Both the position numbers and the translations under genes were made by a program. A stretch of 64,000 bases of DNA, taken from Mesonia aquimarina. GTDB taxonomy: Bacteria; Bacteroidota; Bacteroidia; Flavobacteriales; Flavobacteriaceae. How positions within the stretch are numbered: position 1 is the first letter of the stretch; every line of letters begins with the position of its first letter. Location of the stretch: positions 1 through 64,000 of the forward strand of contig NZ_RCNV01000011.1 in the NCBI RefSeq assembly GCF_003667275.1, written 5' to 3'. Shown here one piece after another: positions 47,625-57,378 of the stretch. Below the pieces are notes generated by a model, which worked only from the letters and a program-made list of their open reading frames with translations, searched no databases and had not been told where the DNA came from.

Positions 47625-47849
47625 ATTCATTTTTTCTCCACGTAGCTTTTTTACTCCAAAAACAACGCCTGCTAAAAAAGCTATGCCTACAAAACCATCT
47701 ATTGGTGCTGCAGCTGCTCCTGAATCATTCACATCATTATCAAAATCTATTGGGGTTCCATCAAACTGAGCAAATAGCGGACTACTAAACAATAGTAAAA
47801 ATCCACAAATAATAAACCGTTTTTTTATCCTTACTGACTGCATCATCAT
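47604..47849 (-). CDS. Small exported PID-CTERM protein
   Basis: The 81-residue product has a signal peptide (cut near FAQ, residue 28), a short acidic stretch (FDNDVND), then Pro49-Ile50-Asp51, a hydrophobic helix (about 53-66) and a basic end KKLRGEKMNKK. This tripartite end is the PID-CTERM sorting motif of Bacteroidota. The processed protein would be about 20 residues before the anchor. It begins 6 bases after the T9SS protein gene. Its last codons, for Asn-Pro-Phe-Phe, lie inside a terminator hairpin. Confidence 0.8.
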   Translation of the reverse strand: MMMQSVRIKKRFIICGFLLLFSSPLFAQFDGTPIDFDNDVNDSGAAAAPIDGFVGIAFLAGVVFGVKKLRGEKMNKKNPFF

Positions 47850-47855
47850 CCTCTT

Positions 47856-50800
47856 TTATTCAAAAATTAATTTTTTTGTAAAAACTCCCTCTTCATTTTT
47901 CAGTTGAAGTACAAACAAACCGCTAGACAAGTTTAAATTCTCAAGGACTAAACGCTTGTTGTTAGCCTGCACATTTTTATTAAAAACCAATTGACCTAGT
48001 TGATTATAAATATGCACCTGAGTGGTATTTCCTTCAAAAATTGATGAAATAATATTTAATTGATTCCCTTGTAAAGGATTCGGGTACATTGTAAAAGAGA
48101 TTGTACTTTTAGGTGAAATAGATAATTGATTTTCCTTGAAAATAATTTTAAACCGCTCTGGCGCAAAACTTTCTTCAATGCTTTCATCGATTTCAAAAGC
48201 GACAAAATTAGCCGTATTATTTTCTAACTCATATTCTTCTTCGGAATATGTATCAACGAAATATGCCGTATAGTTTTCTATATAACTAACTTCTATTTTA
48301 AAAGTATAATGACTAGTTCTTAACTGATTAAAAAATAATGGCAATTCAGTTTCCTCATCTGGCATAGATCGGTATTCCAAGCTCAAATATTTTGATCCGT
48401 TAATAATTGCCAAGTTTTCATCCGGGTTTCCCATTTTAGGGGCATCGTTTGCTATTACATCATCTTCACCATTTTCAGCAAAGTTTATAGTAACTTCATC
48501 ATTATTAGCTAAATTATTCAGAAGGTTTTCATCCGAAAATAATTCAACTTTCATCTTGGCTTTATTTACTGGTTTAAAAACAGTATTAGCAGTTTCTTCA
48601 AGTACTTTGTCACTTTCCTTAAATAGTATAGAAGTCGAACCATTATTGAATGTTCTTACAAAAATAGCCTGGCCCGGTTGTATAAAATGATAATCTGTAG
48701 GTTCCGACAAATCTATTATTATGTATTTCCCTCGTTCAGTTGAAGAAACATCCCAAACATAATAATTATTCGGATTTACATTTGTTGAGTTTGACATCAC
48801 ACTAGCCATATCTACAACTGCTAAATAAGGATTGCCCACAAAATTATAGGCATCTGCAGAAGTATTTAAATTGATACTTACATCTCCTTTCAGCAAATTT
48901 CCTTTTGTTCGTAAAACAGTTGATGTCGGTGTTGCTGAATTGTCTGTTACATCTATAGAACGATCCCCGCGCACCATTAACCGGTAAGCTTTTGCAGCTT
49001 CAATTTGAGCGGTATCTGTATTCAGGAATGTTTCCCACTGTTGAGTTGAATTATCATAACCAAACAACGAAGGGTTTCCCGTTGGTGTTGCATCAAATCC
49101 ATTTCCCCCTGTTATTGAACCTGTAATATGAGTTCCAAAGCCGGGTGTAGGATTATCGTCTTTATCTATGCCTCCCTCTTGCCAGTTTTCTTGAATAGAG
49201 CCGATTGAGTTTACCGGACTTGAAAAAAAGCGAAAGGCGCGTTTTGCAGAAAAATAACGCTCTGTTATTACTTGACCTGAAATATTACCATTACTTAAAT
49301 CTCCTACAGTTGCTGTTTTATCTGCTGAACTCTTAAAAGTTAATATATTATTAGTCGTTAACGTTCCGCTAATTATAGAAAGTTTTCCTGTTAATTGCGT
49401 CGGAGTTTTAACCGACACATTTCCATCAATACGCATATCGCTAACCACGCCTTCTATTTGACTAGTCAAAGAGGTAGGGTTTGCAATTAACTCAATATCA
49501 TCAATAGCAAATTCATCTCTAGCACCACTTCCACTAACTAAATTATCTTCAGAATTCCAAACTAGGTAATACACTTCATCATCTTGGATGGATAAGTTTT
49601 CTAAATCAGTTTTTAAGTAAGTACTTTTCCACTGCACATCAGCATCCGCATTTTCTGGTGTTGCAAATTCTAAATTAGCTTCTTGCGTTAAATTATTTTC
49701 TGCATCACCGTGATAAAAATCAACACGTGTAGATCTTGCCTGATCATTATATACATATACTTTATACGAAATTGATAATGAAGTAATGGTCGATCCGGTA
49801 ATATTTTGAAACCTGAAAATTATTTTTCCGGGATTAAAATCATCAGTTCCTCCACTTGACTGAACCCCTAAAGCATTATTTCCGTTACTAACCGTAAACG
49901 CATACAAACCTGAATTGGCCTCACTTACTCCCCCCGAAGAAACACCACTTGATAATTTAGGTAAAGTTGTATAATCTCCTCCAAATGGAATTGGACTGCT
50001 AGAAAAACCTTCAATCTTAAAAGTATCACTATCTAATGCTCCTGTAGCAGGATTACTTTTCAACCCATTTCCGGTGAATTTTCCATTATTGACATTTGGA
50101 ATAGTAATATCAAAATTGATTAAAAAGCGCTGGTTAGTTGTATTTAAAGCTAAGCCTAACGGGTTATCCGGTAAAACAGTATAGTTTCTTAGAGAACTTG
50201 TCGTTTTCTGACCATTATTATCCGTAGCTTCAATTCTATAATAAACACTCGTGTTCTCACTCTGGGCAGGAATAGAAGTTCCAGTTACATACTTATGGGC
50301 TGACGTAAAATACATGGTTATTTGATTTGACAAACTTCCACTGGTAAGTCCCCACTTTAAAACAACTGAAGCCAATCCATCACTATCTAAAACTCGAGCT
50401 GTAACACTTACACTATTTGAAGATGTTACATTATTTGCGATAGGATTTTGAGTAATACTTTCTATATAAGGGCTTCCATTTGCTGAACCTGTAAACGTTT
50501 GGACCATATTATTTGCTCCAAAAGTTTGTGTATTGAAAGAAAACCATATAAAATCTTGATAAGTTCCACCTGAACCCAATAATTGAAGTGAACTTGTCAC
50601 ACCGGTTGAAGCATCCTCTGAAGAACCGATATCAATTGAAGTTTCTCCAATAGCAGCACCGGAAACAGCCGTAACAACTCCTCCATAGCTTAAAAACTGA
50701 CCGGAAATTAAACTACCTAAATAGGTTAACGCAATTCCTCCTGTACCATTTTGTATTGAGGTCGGCTCCCAAAAAAACAAAGTGAAATTTCCGGAAGTAG

Positions 50801-51053
50801 CTCCTTCTGTAAATTGATCTACCGTTTGTGAATCGTAGATATTCCCACTGGCATCGTATAGTAAAACTTCATAATCTTGAAGTGTTCCAGGACTTTCTAT
50901 AACAATTTCTATTGCCTCATTATCATCAATCCCTGTATTCTGATAATGCAGCTCATTTATCCAAGCATTTGTTTGGCAAAAACCTTCACCAAAAAAAAGC
51001 AACAGCGTAGCCAAAAGTACAACTGTTTTTAAAGTTGGTCTTATAAATTTCAT
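47856..51053 (-). CDS. T9SS-secreted protein with type A sorting domain
   Basis: The 1065-residue product has a signal peptide (to about residue 26), an N-terminal lamin-tail-like region (AWINELHYQNTGIDDNEAIE), Ig/fibronectin-like segments in the middle (VYYRIEATDNNG), a jelly-roll-like section with DEFAIDDIELIANP, and a C-terminal T9SS type A sorting domain at about 985-1065 (FTMYPNPLQGNQLNI, LGQLVFNKNV, LSSGLFVLQL and KKLIFE). It is exported through the Type IX system and attached or released at the surface. No catalytic domain recognised. Confidence 0.9.
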   Translation of the reverse strand: MKFIRPTLKTVVLLATLLLFFGEGFCQTNAWINELHYQNTGIDDNEAIEIVIESPGTLQDYEVLLYDASGNIYDSQTVDQFTEGATSGNFTLFFWEPTSIQNGTGGIALTYLGSLISGQFLSYGGVVTAVSGAAIGETSIDIGSSEDASTGVTSSLQLLGSGGTYQDFIWFSFNTQTFGANNMVQTFTGSANGSPYIESITQNPIANNVTSSNSVSVTARVLDSDGLASVVLKWGLTSGSLSNQITMYFTSAHKYVTGTSIPAQSENTSVYYRIEATDNNGQKTTSSLRNYTVLPDNPLGLALNTTNQRFLINFDITIPNVNNGKFTGNGLKSNPATGALDSDTFKIEGFSSSPIPFGGDYTTLPKLSSGVSSGGVSEANSGLYAFTVSNGNNALGVQSSGGTDDFNPGKIIFRFQNITGSTITSLSISYKVYVYNDQARSTRVDFYHGDAENNLTQEANLEFATPENADADVQWKSTYLKTDLENLSIQDDEVYYLVWNSEDNLVSGSGARDEFAIDDIELIANPTSLTSQIEGVVSDMRIDGNVSVKTPTQLTGKLSIISGTLTTNNILTFKSSADKTATVGDLSNGNISGQVITERYFSAKRAFRFFSSPVNSIGSIQENWQEGGIDKDDNPTPGFGTHITGSITGGNGFDATPTGNPSLFGYDNSTQQWETFLNTDTAQIEAAKAYRLMVRGDRSIDVTDNSATPTSTVLRTKGNLLKGDVSINLNTSADAYNFVGNPYLAVVDMASVMSNSTNVNPNNYYVWDVSSTERGKYIIIDLSEPTDYHFIQPGQAIFVRTFNNGSTSILFKESDKVLEETANTVFKPVNKAKMKVELFSDENLLNNLANNDEVTINFAENGEDDVIANDAPKMGNPDENLAIINGSKYLSLEYRSMPDEETELPLFFNQLRTSHYTFKIEVSYIENYTAYFVDTYSEEEYELENNTANFVAFEIDESIEESFAPERFKIIFKENQLSISPKSTISFTMYPNPLQGNQLNIISSIFEGNTTQVHIYNQLGQLVFNKNVQANNKRLVLENLNLSSGLFVLQLKNEEGVFTKKLIFE

Positions 51054-51252
51054 TCCAATAATTTATTAAGTTCTTAAAACAATGTACTTACAAATAATTC
51101 AATTGTAAGCTCCCCCACATTGTGTTTCAGGGTGTTAAATTATATAGAAATGAAACTGACAAAAAGCTTTTTTGCAATTCTTAGGTAAGAACTCCATTAT
51201 TAACGATAAACTGCAAAATCATAACGTTTGTATAGCGTAGTTCATTTTAAAT

Positions 51253-51287
51253 AAAAAAGGAGAGTCTTTTAAAAACTCTCCTTTTTT
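51253..51287 (-). terminator. Terminator of the paa operon
   Basis: Stem AAAAAAGGAGAGT / ACTCTCCTTTTTT (13 bases, 51253-51265 with 51275-51287), directly beyond paaZ, the last operon gene. A T-run follows on the minus strand. Confidence 0.85.
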
Positions 51288-51306
51288 CACCTTTTGAAAT
51301 AAGCGA

Positions 51307-53844
51307 TTATATAATACCGAATTGCTTAAAGTGATGATTAATATGCTTTCTATGCATCAATTTCCACTCAAATTTGCTTAGTTCTCCAAATACTGCATTT
51401 TTAGTAACCGCATCGGGGTTTTCAACAAAAAAGTTTGTGTATTGCTTTTTGGCTTCCTTTAATTTTTGTTTTGCTGTTGCTAAGTCTTCGTGCTTCAAGC
51501 TGAATAACTCTCCTTCTTTATAAAAGGGAAAATTATAGTTTTTAGGCATTGGTTCATAGTTATATAGAGTTTCCTTAACCTCATCTATATATTTTTCAGG
51601 CGTAGCGATTTCAAAATCCTGAATTTCGCCGGAAGCAATTCGATAGCTATCCTCCAAATGCTCAACCATATGCTGCGGCGTCATCATTCCCCATGCTGGT
51701 TTTGTATCTTCTTTTAAATTATGTAACGCCTTTTCAAAAACCTCATCGGTAATTTCTTTAAAGGTCGTTTGCTTTTTCTGAACCATCGTTAAAATAGTGG
51801 CGATGGCAACTAAAGCTTCTTTCTCTTCCTCTTCACTTTCAGGGATATTTCCTTTGGTGACATCGGTATCAAAAACCTCTACATACCACTTTACAATTCC
51901 GCTTGGTAATTCTTTTCCTTTTTGATCGCGATCTATTTTTTGTTTACAGGTTAATCTAACGTGAATGGTATCATTATGGTAAAGCGGACGTAAGAATCTA
52001 ATTTCTTCTAATCCATAATTTGCAGCAACCGGTCCTTTATTTGGATATACAAATAATCCTGCTGCTGCAGAAATAATAAAATAACCGTGCGCTGTACGTT
52101 GCTCAAAAATACTTCCTTCCAGCGAAGTAATATCGGTATGCGCGTAAAAATGATCCCAGGTTAAATTCCCGAAATTGATAATATCGGTATCGGTAAGGGT
52201 TCGGCTATGTGTTTTTAAGGACATTCCCGGTTCTATATCTTCCCAATGATATGCAAACGGATGCTTTTCTGCTTCTTTATAATCGGCATTTGGTTGATAA
52301 ATCCCGGTAACTTCTGTCAAGGTTGTTGGTGAACCTTGTACCGCACAACGCTGTAAATAGTGTTTAATTCCGCGAACACCGCCCATTTCTTCACCACCTC
52401 CGGCACGTCCAGGACCACCGTGAATAAGGTTGGGTAATGGTGAACCGTGACCGGTACTTTGTTTAGCACTTTCACGATTTAAAACCAAAATTCTTCCATG
52501 GTGCGTTGCGGCTCTAACAGTATAATCTTTAGCAACTTTATCGTCGTTTGTAGCAATAGAACTCACCAAAGAACCTCTACCCATTCTGGATAATTCGACC
52601 GCTTGATCTAAGCTTTCATAAGGCATTAACGTACTTACCGGCCCAAAAGCTTCAGTTACGTGCGCAGCCTCATTGGTAAACGGATCATTTTCACGTAATA
52701 AAATTGGCTTGATAAATGAACCTTTTTCAAAATCAGCGCCAACAGCTTCTCCGTTTTCAAAATCGCCATATACAATATCGGCGGTCTTCGCGATTTCTTT
52801 TACACTATTTTTTACGGCTTCTACTTGTTTTTTGTCAATTAACGTTCCCATACGGACTTCCTTTAGACGAGGATCTCCATAAGTCACTTTATCCAAGGCT
52901 TTCCCAAGTGCAATTTGAACATCTTCCATTATATTTTCCGGAACAATAATTCTTCGGATTGCAGTACACTTTTGACCGCATTTTGAAGTCATTTCATTAC
53001 GAACTTCTTTAATGAAAAGATCAAACTCAGGTGTTCCTGGCTTTGCATCTTCTCCTAAAACAGAAGCATTCAACGAATCGGCTTCCATCGTAAACGGAAC
53101 AGATTCTTCAATTAAACGCGGATGTGTTTTTAATTTGCGTCCGGTTGAAGCCGAACCGGTAAAAGTGACAATGTCTTGCGATTCTACCGTATCTAAAATA
53201 TCTTTTCGCGTTCCGCTAATTAATTGTAACGCGCCTTCCGGTAAAATTCCAGATTCAATAATAACTTTTACTACTGCTTCTGTTAAATAAGCACTTTGTG
53301 GTGCCGGTAAAACTACAGCAGGAACGCCCGCCATCCAGTTTACCGCACATTTTTCTAACATTCCCCAAACCGGAAAATTAAAAGCATTAATATGAACCGC
53401 AACTCCTGTTTTTGGAACCATAATATGATGCGCCATAAAGCGTCCACCACGTGATAAATCAATCGGTTCTCCTTCCACGTGGTACGGCTGATTAGGGAAT
53501 AATTTTCGTAAAGAAGCATTCGCAAAAAGGTTTCCGAAACCTCCTTCGATATCAACCCAACTATCTATTTTTGTAGCGCCGGTTTTAAAACTAATATCAT
53601 AAAAAGTTCGCTTATGTTTTTGAAGGTGAAAAGCTAATTTTTTAAGCATATTTCCACGCTCGATAAAAGTCATTTTCCGAAGCGTATCTCCTTTTGTTCT
53701 TCCGTATTGTAATACTTCTGGAACGTCTATTCCTTCGGTAGTGATGTTGGTGAAATGTTCTCCGGTAACCGAGTCAAAAATAGGGTTTCCTTCTCCTTTA
53801 CCATCAATCCATTGTCCTTGTATATAATGTTGTACTTTTTGCAT
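51307..53844 (-). CDS. paaZ: PaaZ: oxepin-CoA hydrolase / semialdehyde dehydrogenase, fused to a DUF1569-like domain
   Basis: Opens the oxepin-CoA ring and oxidises the aldehyde to 3-oxo-5,6-dehydrosuberyl-CoA. Residues 1-515 are the aldehyde dehydrogenase with catalytic Cys293 (GQKCTAIRR) and Glu254 (FTMEADSLNA); about 525-690 are the MaoC-type hydratase (HFYAHTDITSLEG). Ordinary PaaZ ends near residue 680. Here about 154 more residues (692-845) form a DUF1569-like DinB-superfamily domain, with PQHMVEHLEDSYRIASGE and a His-rich end MHRKHINHHFKQFG. No stop or frameshift separates it. Last gene of the operon, 11 bases after paaJ. Confidence 0.94.
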   Translation of the reverse strand: MQKVQHYIQGQWIDGKGEGNPIFDSVTGEHFTNITTEGIDVPEVLQYGRTKGDTLRKMTFIERGNMLKKLAFHLQKHKRTFYDISFKTGATKIDSWVDIEGGFGNLFANASLRKLFPNQPYHVEGEPIDLSRGGRFMAHHIMVPKTGVAVHINAFNFPVWGMLEKCAVNWMAGVPAVVLPAPQSAYLTEAVVKVIIESGILPEGALQLISGTRKDILDTVESQDIVTFTGSASTGRKLKTHPRLIEESVPFTMEADSLNASVLGEDAKPGTPEFDLFIKEVRNEMTSKCGQKCTAIRRIIVPENIMEDVQIALGKALDKVTYGDPRLKEVRMGTLIDKKQVEAVKNSVKEIAKTADIVYGDFENGEAVGADFEKGSFIKPILLRENDPFTNEAAHVTEAFGPVSTLMPYESLDQAVELSRMGRGSLVSSIATNDDKVAKDYTVRAATHHGRILVLNRESAKQSTGHGSPLPNLIHGGPGRAGGGEEMGGVRGIKHYLQRCAVQGSPTTLTEVTGIYQPNADYKEAEKHPFAYHWEDIEPGMSLKTHSRTLTDTDIINFGNLTWDHFYAHTDITSLEGSIFEQRTAHGYFIISAAAGLFVYPNKGPVAANYGLEEIRFLRPLYHNDTIHVRLTCKQKIDRDQKGKELPSGIVKWYVEVFDTDVTKGNIPESEEEEKEALVAIATILTMVQKKQTTFKEITDEVFEKALHNLKEDTKPAWGMMTPQHMVEHLEDSYRIASGEIQDFEIATPEKYIDEVKETLYNYEPMPKNYNFPFYKEGELFSLKHEDLATAKQKLKEAKKQYTNFFVENPDAVTKNAVFGELSKFEWKLMHRKHINHHFKQFGII

Positions 53845-53855
53845 CTCTTAATTTT

Positions 53856-55061
53856 TTAAACACGTTCAATTACAGCAGCATAGCCTTGTCCTACACCCAC
53901 ACACATGGTCACCAAAGCATATTTTTTTCCGGTCAATTGTAATTCTAAGGCAGCTGAATTTGCTAATCTTGCTCCGGTTACGCCAAGCGGGTGACCAATA
54001 GCAATTGCTCCTCCATTTGGATTTAATCTGGGATCGTCATCTTTTATGCCCCAAGCTCTTGTACACGCTAAAGATTGTGCGGCGAAAGCTTCGTTTAATT
54101 CAATTACATCCATATCGTCCATCGTTAATCCGGCTTTTTTCAAAGCTTTGTTAGAAGCTTCCACCGGACCGATTCCCATAATTCTAGGTTCAACCCCAAC
54201 TACCGCTGAACTTAAAATTTTTGCCATAGGTTTTAAACCGTATTTTTCTACAGCAGTTTCTGAAGCTATAATCGTAGCAGCTGCGCCATCGTTTAAGCCC
54301 GAAGAATTTCCTGCAGTTACGCTTCCGTCCTTACGGAAAGCCGGACGCAACTTCGCTAAAATCTCTTTTGTACTGGTCGGTTTTATGAATTCATCTTTAC
54401 TGAATTGTATTGGATCCTTTTTCCGCTGTGGAATTTCTACCGTAACGATTTCTTTATCTAATCTTCCGTTTTCTTGTGCTTTGGTAGCTTTCATCTGACT
54501 CCAATACGCAAAGGCATCTTGATCTTCTCTTGAAATTTTATATTTATCAACTAAATTTTCTGCGGTTACCCCCATTCCATCGGTACCGTACATTTCGTGC
54601 ATTTTTGGGTTGACAAAACGCCAACCAAAACTGGTATCGTACATTTTAGCATCGTTTCCAAATGCACTGGATGGTTTAGCTATTGCGTAAGGTCCGCGAG
54701 TCATGTGCTCAACTCCTCCGGAAATAAATAGATCTCCGTCGCCGGCTTTAATGGCACGATTTGCATGAATAATTGCTGAAAGACCACTACTGCATAATCG
54801 GTTTACGGTTTCTCCTGGAACTGAATGCGGTAAACCTGCTAACAATGAACACATTCTCGCAACGTTTCTATTATCTTCTCCGGCTTGATTAGCACAGCCT
54901 AAAATAACATCATCAAATGCTTCTTTAGGAATGTTCGGGTTTCGCTTTAGAATTTCTTTGATAACTAAAGCTCCTAAATCATCTGCTCTCACAGGAGATA
55001 AAGTTCCTTTGTAATTTCCGATGGGCGTTCTAATGCCGTCTATGATATATGTATTTTTCAA
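53856..55061 (-). CDS. paaJ: 3-oxoadipyl-CoA / 3-oxo-5,6-dehydrosuberyl-CoA thiolase
   Basis: Thiolase of 401 residues that cleaves both 3-oxo intermediates of phenylacetate breakdown. Catalytic Cys90 lies in NRLCSSGLSAI, with GHPLGVTGAR and the second cysteine CVGVGQG near the end. Begins MKNTYIIDGIRTPIGNYKG as in PcaF/PaaJ proteins. The PcaF role in the beta-ketoadipate pathway is an alternative, but the operon fixes PaaJ. A 289-base gap with repeats lies before it. Confidence 0.94.
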   Translation of the reverse strand: MKNTYIIDGIRTPIGNYKGTLSPVRADDLGALVIKEILKRNPNIPKEAFDDVILGCANQAGEDNRNVARMCSLLAGLPHSVPGETVNRLCSSGLSAIIHANRAIKAGDGDLFISGGVEHMTRGPYAIAKPSSAFGNDAKMYDTSFGWRFVNPKMHEMYGTDGMGVTAENLVDKYKISREDQDAFAYWSQMKATKAQENGRLDKEIVTVEIPQRKKDPIQFSKDEFIKPTSTKEILAKLRPAFRKDGSVTAGNSSGLNDGAAATIIASETAVEKYGLKPMAKILSSAVVGVEPRIMGIGPVEASNKALKKAGLTMDDMDVIELNEAFAAQSLACTRAWGIKDDDPRLNPNGGAIAIGHPLGVTGARLANSAALELQLTGKKYALVTMCVGVGQGYAAVIERV

Positions 55062-55350
55062 AGTATAAATTTTAAATGATAAATGTAAAAGTTTAAAGTT
55101 ATAAAACCTTAGTATTATGATTTTTACATTATCGGTTATTCAATTATAAATTTCAATATTAAATGAGCAGTGAAACTATTAGGTTATAGCGATTAGTTTT
55201 CACTTGTACATTTTAAATTTTTCGGTTTTCACGTATTGCGCAAGGGATGGAGCAATTTGTTGGAGCTCTTTTGAGATTCCTGCCTAAGCAGGAATTAAAA
55301 AAGCGACTTGCCAGAGCCCGACCCGTTAGGGTTGTGCCCAAATCACTTGT
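55062..55350. repeat. paaJ-paaI gap with AT-rich inverted repeats and a hairpin repeat
   Basis: AAATGTAAAA (55081-55090) faces TTTTACATT (55122-55130), followed by ATCGGTT. A second TACATTTT...TTTTTCGGTT unit lies at 55207-55228. Then a 20-base hairpin ATTCCTGC-CTAA-GCAGGAAT (55276-55295), of which a second copy (18 of 20 identical) is at 59820-59839. Confidence 0.65.
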
Positions 55351-55776
55351 TTACTTTTCCCAGTCTACACTTGTTCTATAGGTAACTCCTTTAAAAAGCG
55401 CTACCAGTTGATCTTCTTTTTTTACTTCTACAATATAAAATCCTAGTTTATTTTTTTGACTTTTTACATCAGATTCTGCTGTAATTACATCGCCTTCTTC
55501 TAAAGCTTCAATATGATTAATCGAGGTTTCTATTGACACTGCTTTTTTTCCGTAAGTGTTACAAGCAAAGCCAAAAGCAGTATCTGCCAATGAATACGTG
55601 ATACCGCCGTGTGCTTTTTTCATGCTATTCAACATCTCTTTCTTGAGTGTCATTTTTACTTTGCAATAGCCTTCGCGCACTTCCACAATTTCAATCCCTA
55701 ACCATTGACTAAACGCGTCATTTTCCAACATATAATGTGGGATTTCTGTGGGTGAAAATGCATTTATATCTTTCAT
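55351..55776 (-). CDS. paaI: Phenylacetyl-CoA thioesterase PaaI
   Basis: Hotdog-fold thioesterase of 141 residues that releases CoA from stalled hydroxylated intermediates. The catalytic segment KKAHGGITYSLADTAFGFAC has the expected Asp and Gly-Gly. Length and position in the operon fit PaaI. 26 bases separate it from the membrane protein gene. Confidence 0.92.
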   Translation of the reverse strand: MKDINAFSPTEIPHYMLENDAFSQWLGIEIVEVREGYCKVKMTLKKEMLNSMKKAHGGITYSLADTAFGFACNTYGKKAVSIETSINHIEALEEGDVITAESDVKSQKNKLGFYIVEVKKEDQLVALFKGVTYRTSVDWEK

Positions 55777-55803
55777 TCGGGTCTATATTTGAATAAATGA
55801 ATC

Positions 55804-56214
55804 TTAAATTGATTGTTTAATTTTGTAGCCTAACCAAGCCATAGGAATATATGCCACAATTAAATCGAGCGCTATAAACCAAGTTGGGGCGGGAACCATA
55901 AAAGTCATAGAGATTCCCCCTATTAAAAACAAGAACCCTACTATTAAAGCTAATACTAATTGACTACTTTTTCCTATAGCGGCAGCAACCAATCCACCTA
56001 CAAGGGTTCCCAAAGCATGTGCTAAAAAAGGAAAAATAAAATGCTTAGGTTGCATCAAATCTGCAGCTGCATTTATACCTTCGGTAGTTGATAAATCTGC
56101 TCCCTCTGGCGGAGGAATTATAGAACCGCTGATAGAAATAATTCCCATATTAACAATCCCGCCAATGACAGCTCCAACAATTACCGCTATGATATTTCTT
56201 AATACAACGCTCAT
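55804..56214 (-). CDS. Four-helix membrane protein inside the paa operon
   Basis: The 136-residue product has four hydrophobic segments (about 5-27, 58-80, 84-107 and 110-130), many glycines and no known motif. It begins one base after the paaH stop and ends 26 bases before paaI, so it is clearly in the operon, yet it is not a standard paa gene. Its role, for example transport or membrane association, cannot be told. Confidence 0.8.
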   Translation of the reverse strand: MSVVLRNIIAVIVGAVIGGIVNMGIISISGSIIPPPEGADLSTTEGINAAADLMQPKHFIFPFLAHALGTLVGGLVAAAIGKSSQLVLALIVGFLFLIGGISMTFMVPAPTWFIALDLIVAYIPMAWLGYKIKQSI

Positions 56215-56215
56215 T

Positions 56216-57376
56216 TTATGATAAATTAAAGATAGCTTCTTCTTTATTCATTTTTCTTAGCAACGGACTGCAACGGTAACGATCTTCATGATATTCGTTA
56301 TAAAGTGCATCCATTTTATTCACACACCAATCGATTCCTTTTTCGTTTGCCCAAGCTAAAAGACCTTTTGGATAATTTACTCCTTTGGTCATCGCCAAAT
56401 CGATATCTTTTGCGGTAGCTATGTTCAAAAAAAGTGCATCGGCTGCTTCATTAATAAGCATCACCAGTACACGATCTAAAATTTCTTGTCCTAATTCCTC
56501 GTCTTTTTTTGGCGTGGCTTTTTTCGAATCTTCTCCATAATCGTAAAACCCTTTTCCGGATTTTCTACCGAGATAACCGGCTTCGGCTAAACGCTTTTGA
56601 GTGAACGATGGTTTATAACGCGGATCGTAATAAAACTCTTTAAAAACGGTTTCAGTAACCGTGTAATTGACATCGTTCCCAATAAAATCCATTAATTGAA
56701 AAGGCCCCATTCGAAAGCCGCCTAATTCTTCTAACGCCCAATCGATAGTGGCAAAATCTGCTTTTCCTTCTTCATAAATTCGGAGTGCTTCCCCATAAAA
56801 AGGTCGCGCTACGCGATTTACGATAAAACCTGGTGTATCTTTTGCCAACACGCCTACTTTTTTCCAATCGGAAATAATTTGAACTACTTTATTTTTGACT
56901 TCTTCTGAAGTTTGAATTGCCGGAATAATTTCAACTAGCGGCATTAATGGAGCCGGATTAAAAAAGTGAACGCCAATTACGCGTTCAGAATTTTCTAAAG
57001 AAGCTGCAATAGAAGCAATCGATAATGAAGAAGTGTTGGATGCGATGATTGCATCCTGTGATTGATAGCTTTCTAATTCTTGAAAAACTTTTCTTTTAAT
57101 TTCTAAGTTTTCAACAATAGCTTCAATCGTTAAATTCGCATTTGCGAGATCTTTTAATGAATTTACATAAGAGATATTGCCTTGAATTCTGTTTTTTTCG
57201 GCTTCATCAATTCTTCCTTTTTCAATTAAACGCGATAAAACTTTTTCGAGTTTCGCTTTGCTTGTATCTAAGGCTTCTTGCTTTGTGTCGTAAACCATTA
57301 CAGAACAATCGGCAGTAGCTGCTACTTGTGCAATTCCGCTTCCCATTGTTCCGCAACCTATTATTCCTACGTTCAT
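56216..57376 (-). CDS. paaH: 3-hydroxyadipyl-CoA dehydrogenase
   Basis: NAD-dependent oxidation of 3-hydroxyadipyl-CoA to the 3-oxo form. The 386-residue product has the Rossmann motif GIIGCGTMGSGIAQVAA, catalytic His in GVHFFNPAPLMPLVEI, FIVNRVARPFYGEAL and LGRKSGKGFYDYG. A duplicated C-terminal helical domain completes the length (residues about 290-386). Confidence 0.94.
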   Translation of the reverse strand: MNVGIIGCGTMGSGIAQVAATADCSVMVYDTKQEALDTSKAKLEKVLSRLIEKGRIDEAEKNRIQGNISYVNSLKDLANANLTIEAIVENLEIKRKVFQELESYQSQDAIIASNTSSLSIASIAASLENSERVIGVHFFNPAPLMPLVEIIPAIQTSEEVKNKVVQIISDWKKVGVLAKDTPGFIVNRVARPFYGEALRIYEEGKADFATIDWALEELGGFRMGPFQLMDFIGNDVNYTVTETVFKEFYYDPRYKPSFTQKRLAEAGYLGRKSGKGFYDYGEDSKKATPKKDEELGQEILDRVLVMLINEAADALFLNIATAKDIDLAMTKGVNYPKGLLAWANEKGIDWCVNKMDALYNEYHEDRYRCSPLLRKMNKEEAIFNLS

Positions 57377-57378
57377 AT

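Noticed and set aside
54046-54498. A 150-codon plus-strand frame
   Set aside because: Antisense shadow of the conserved thiolase gene paaJ.
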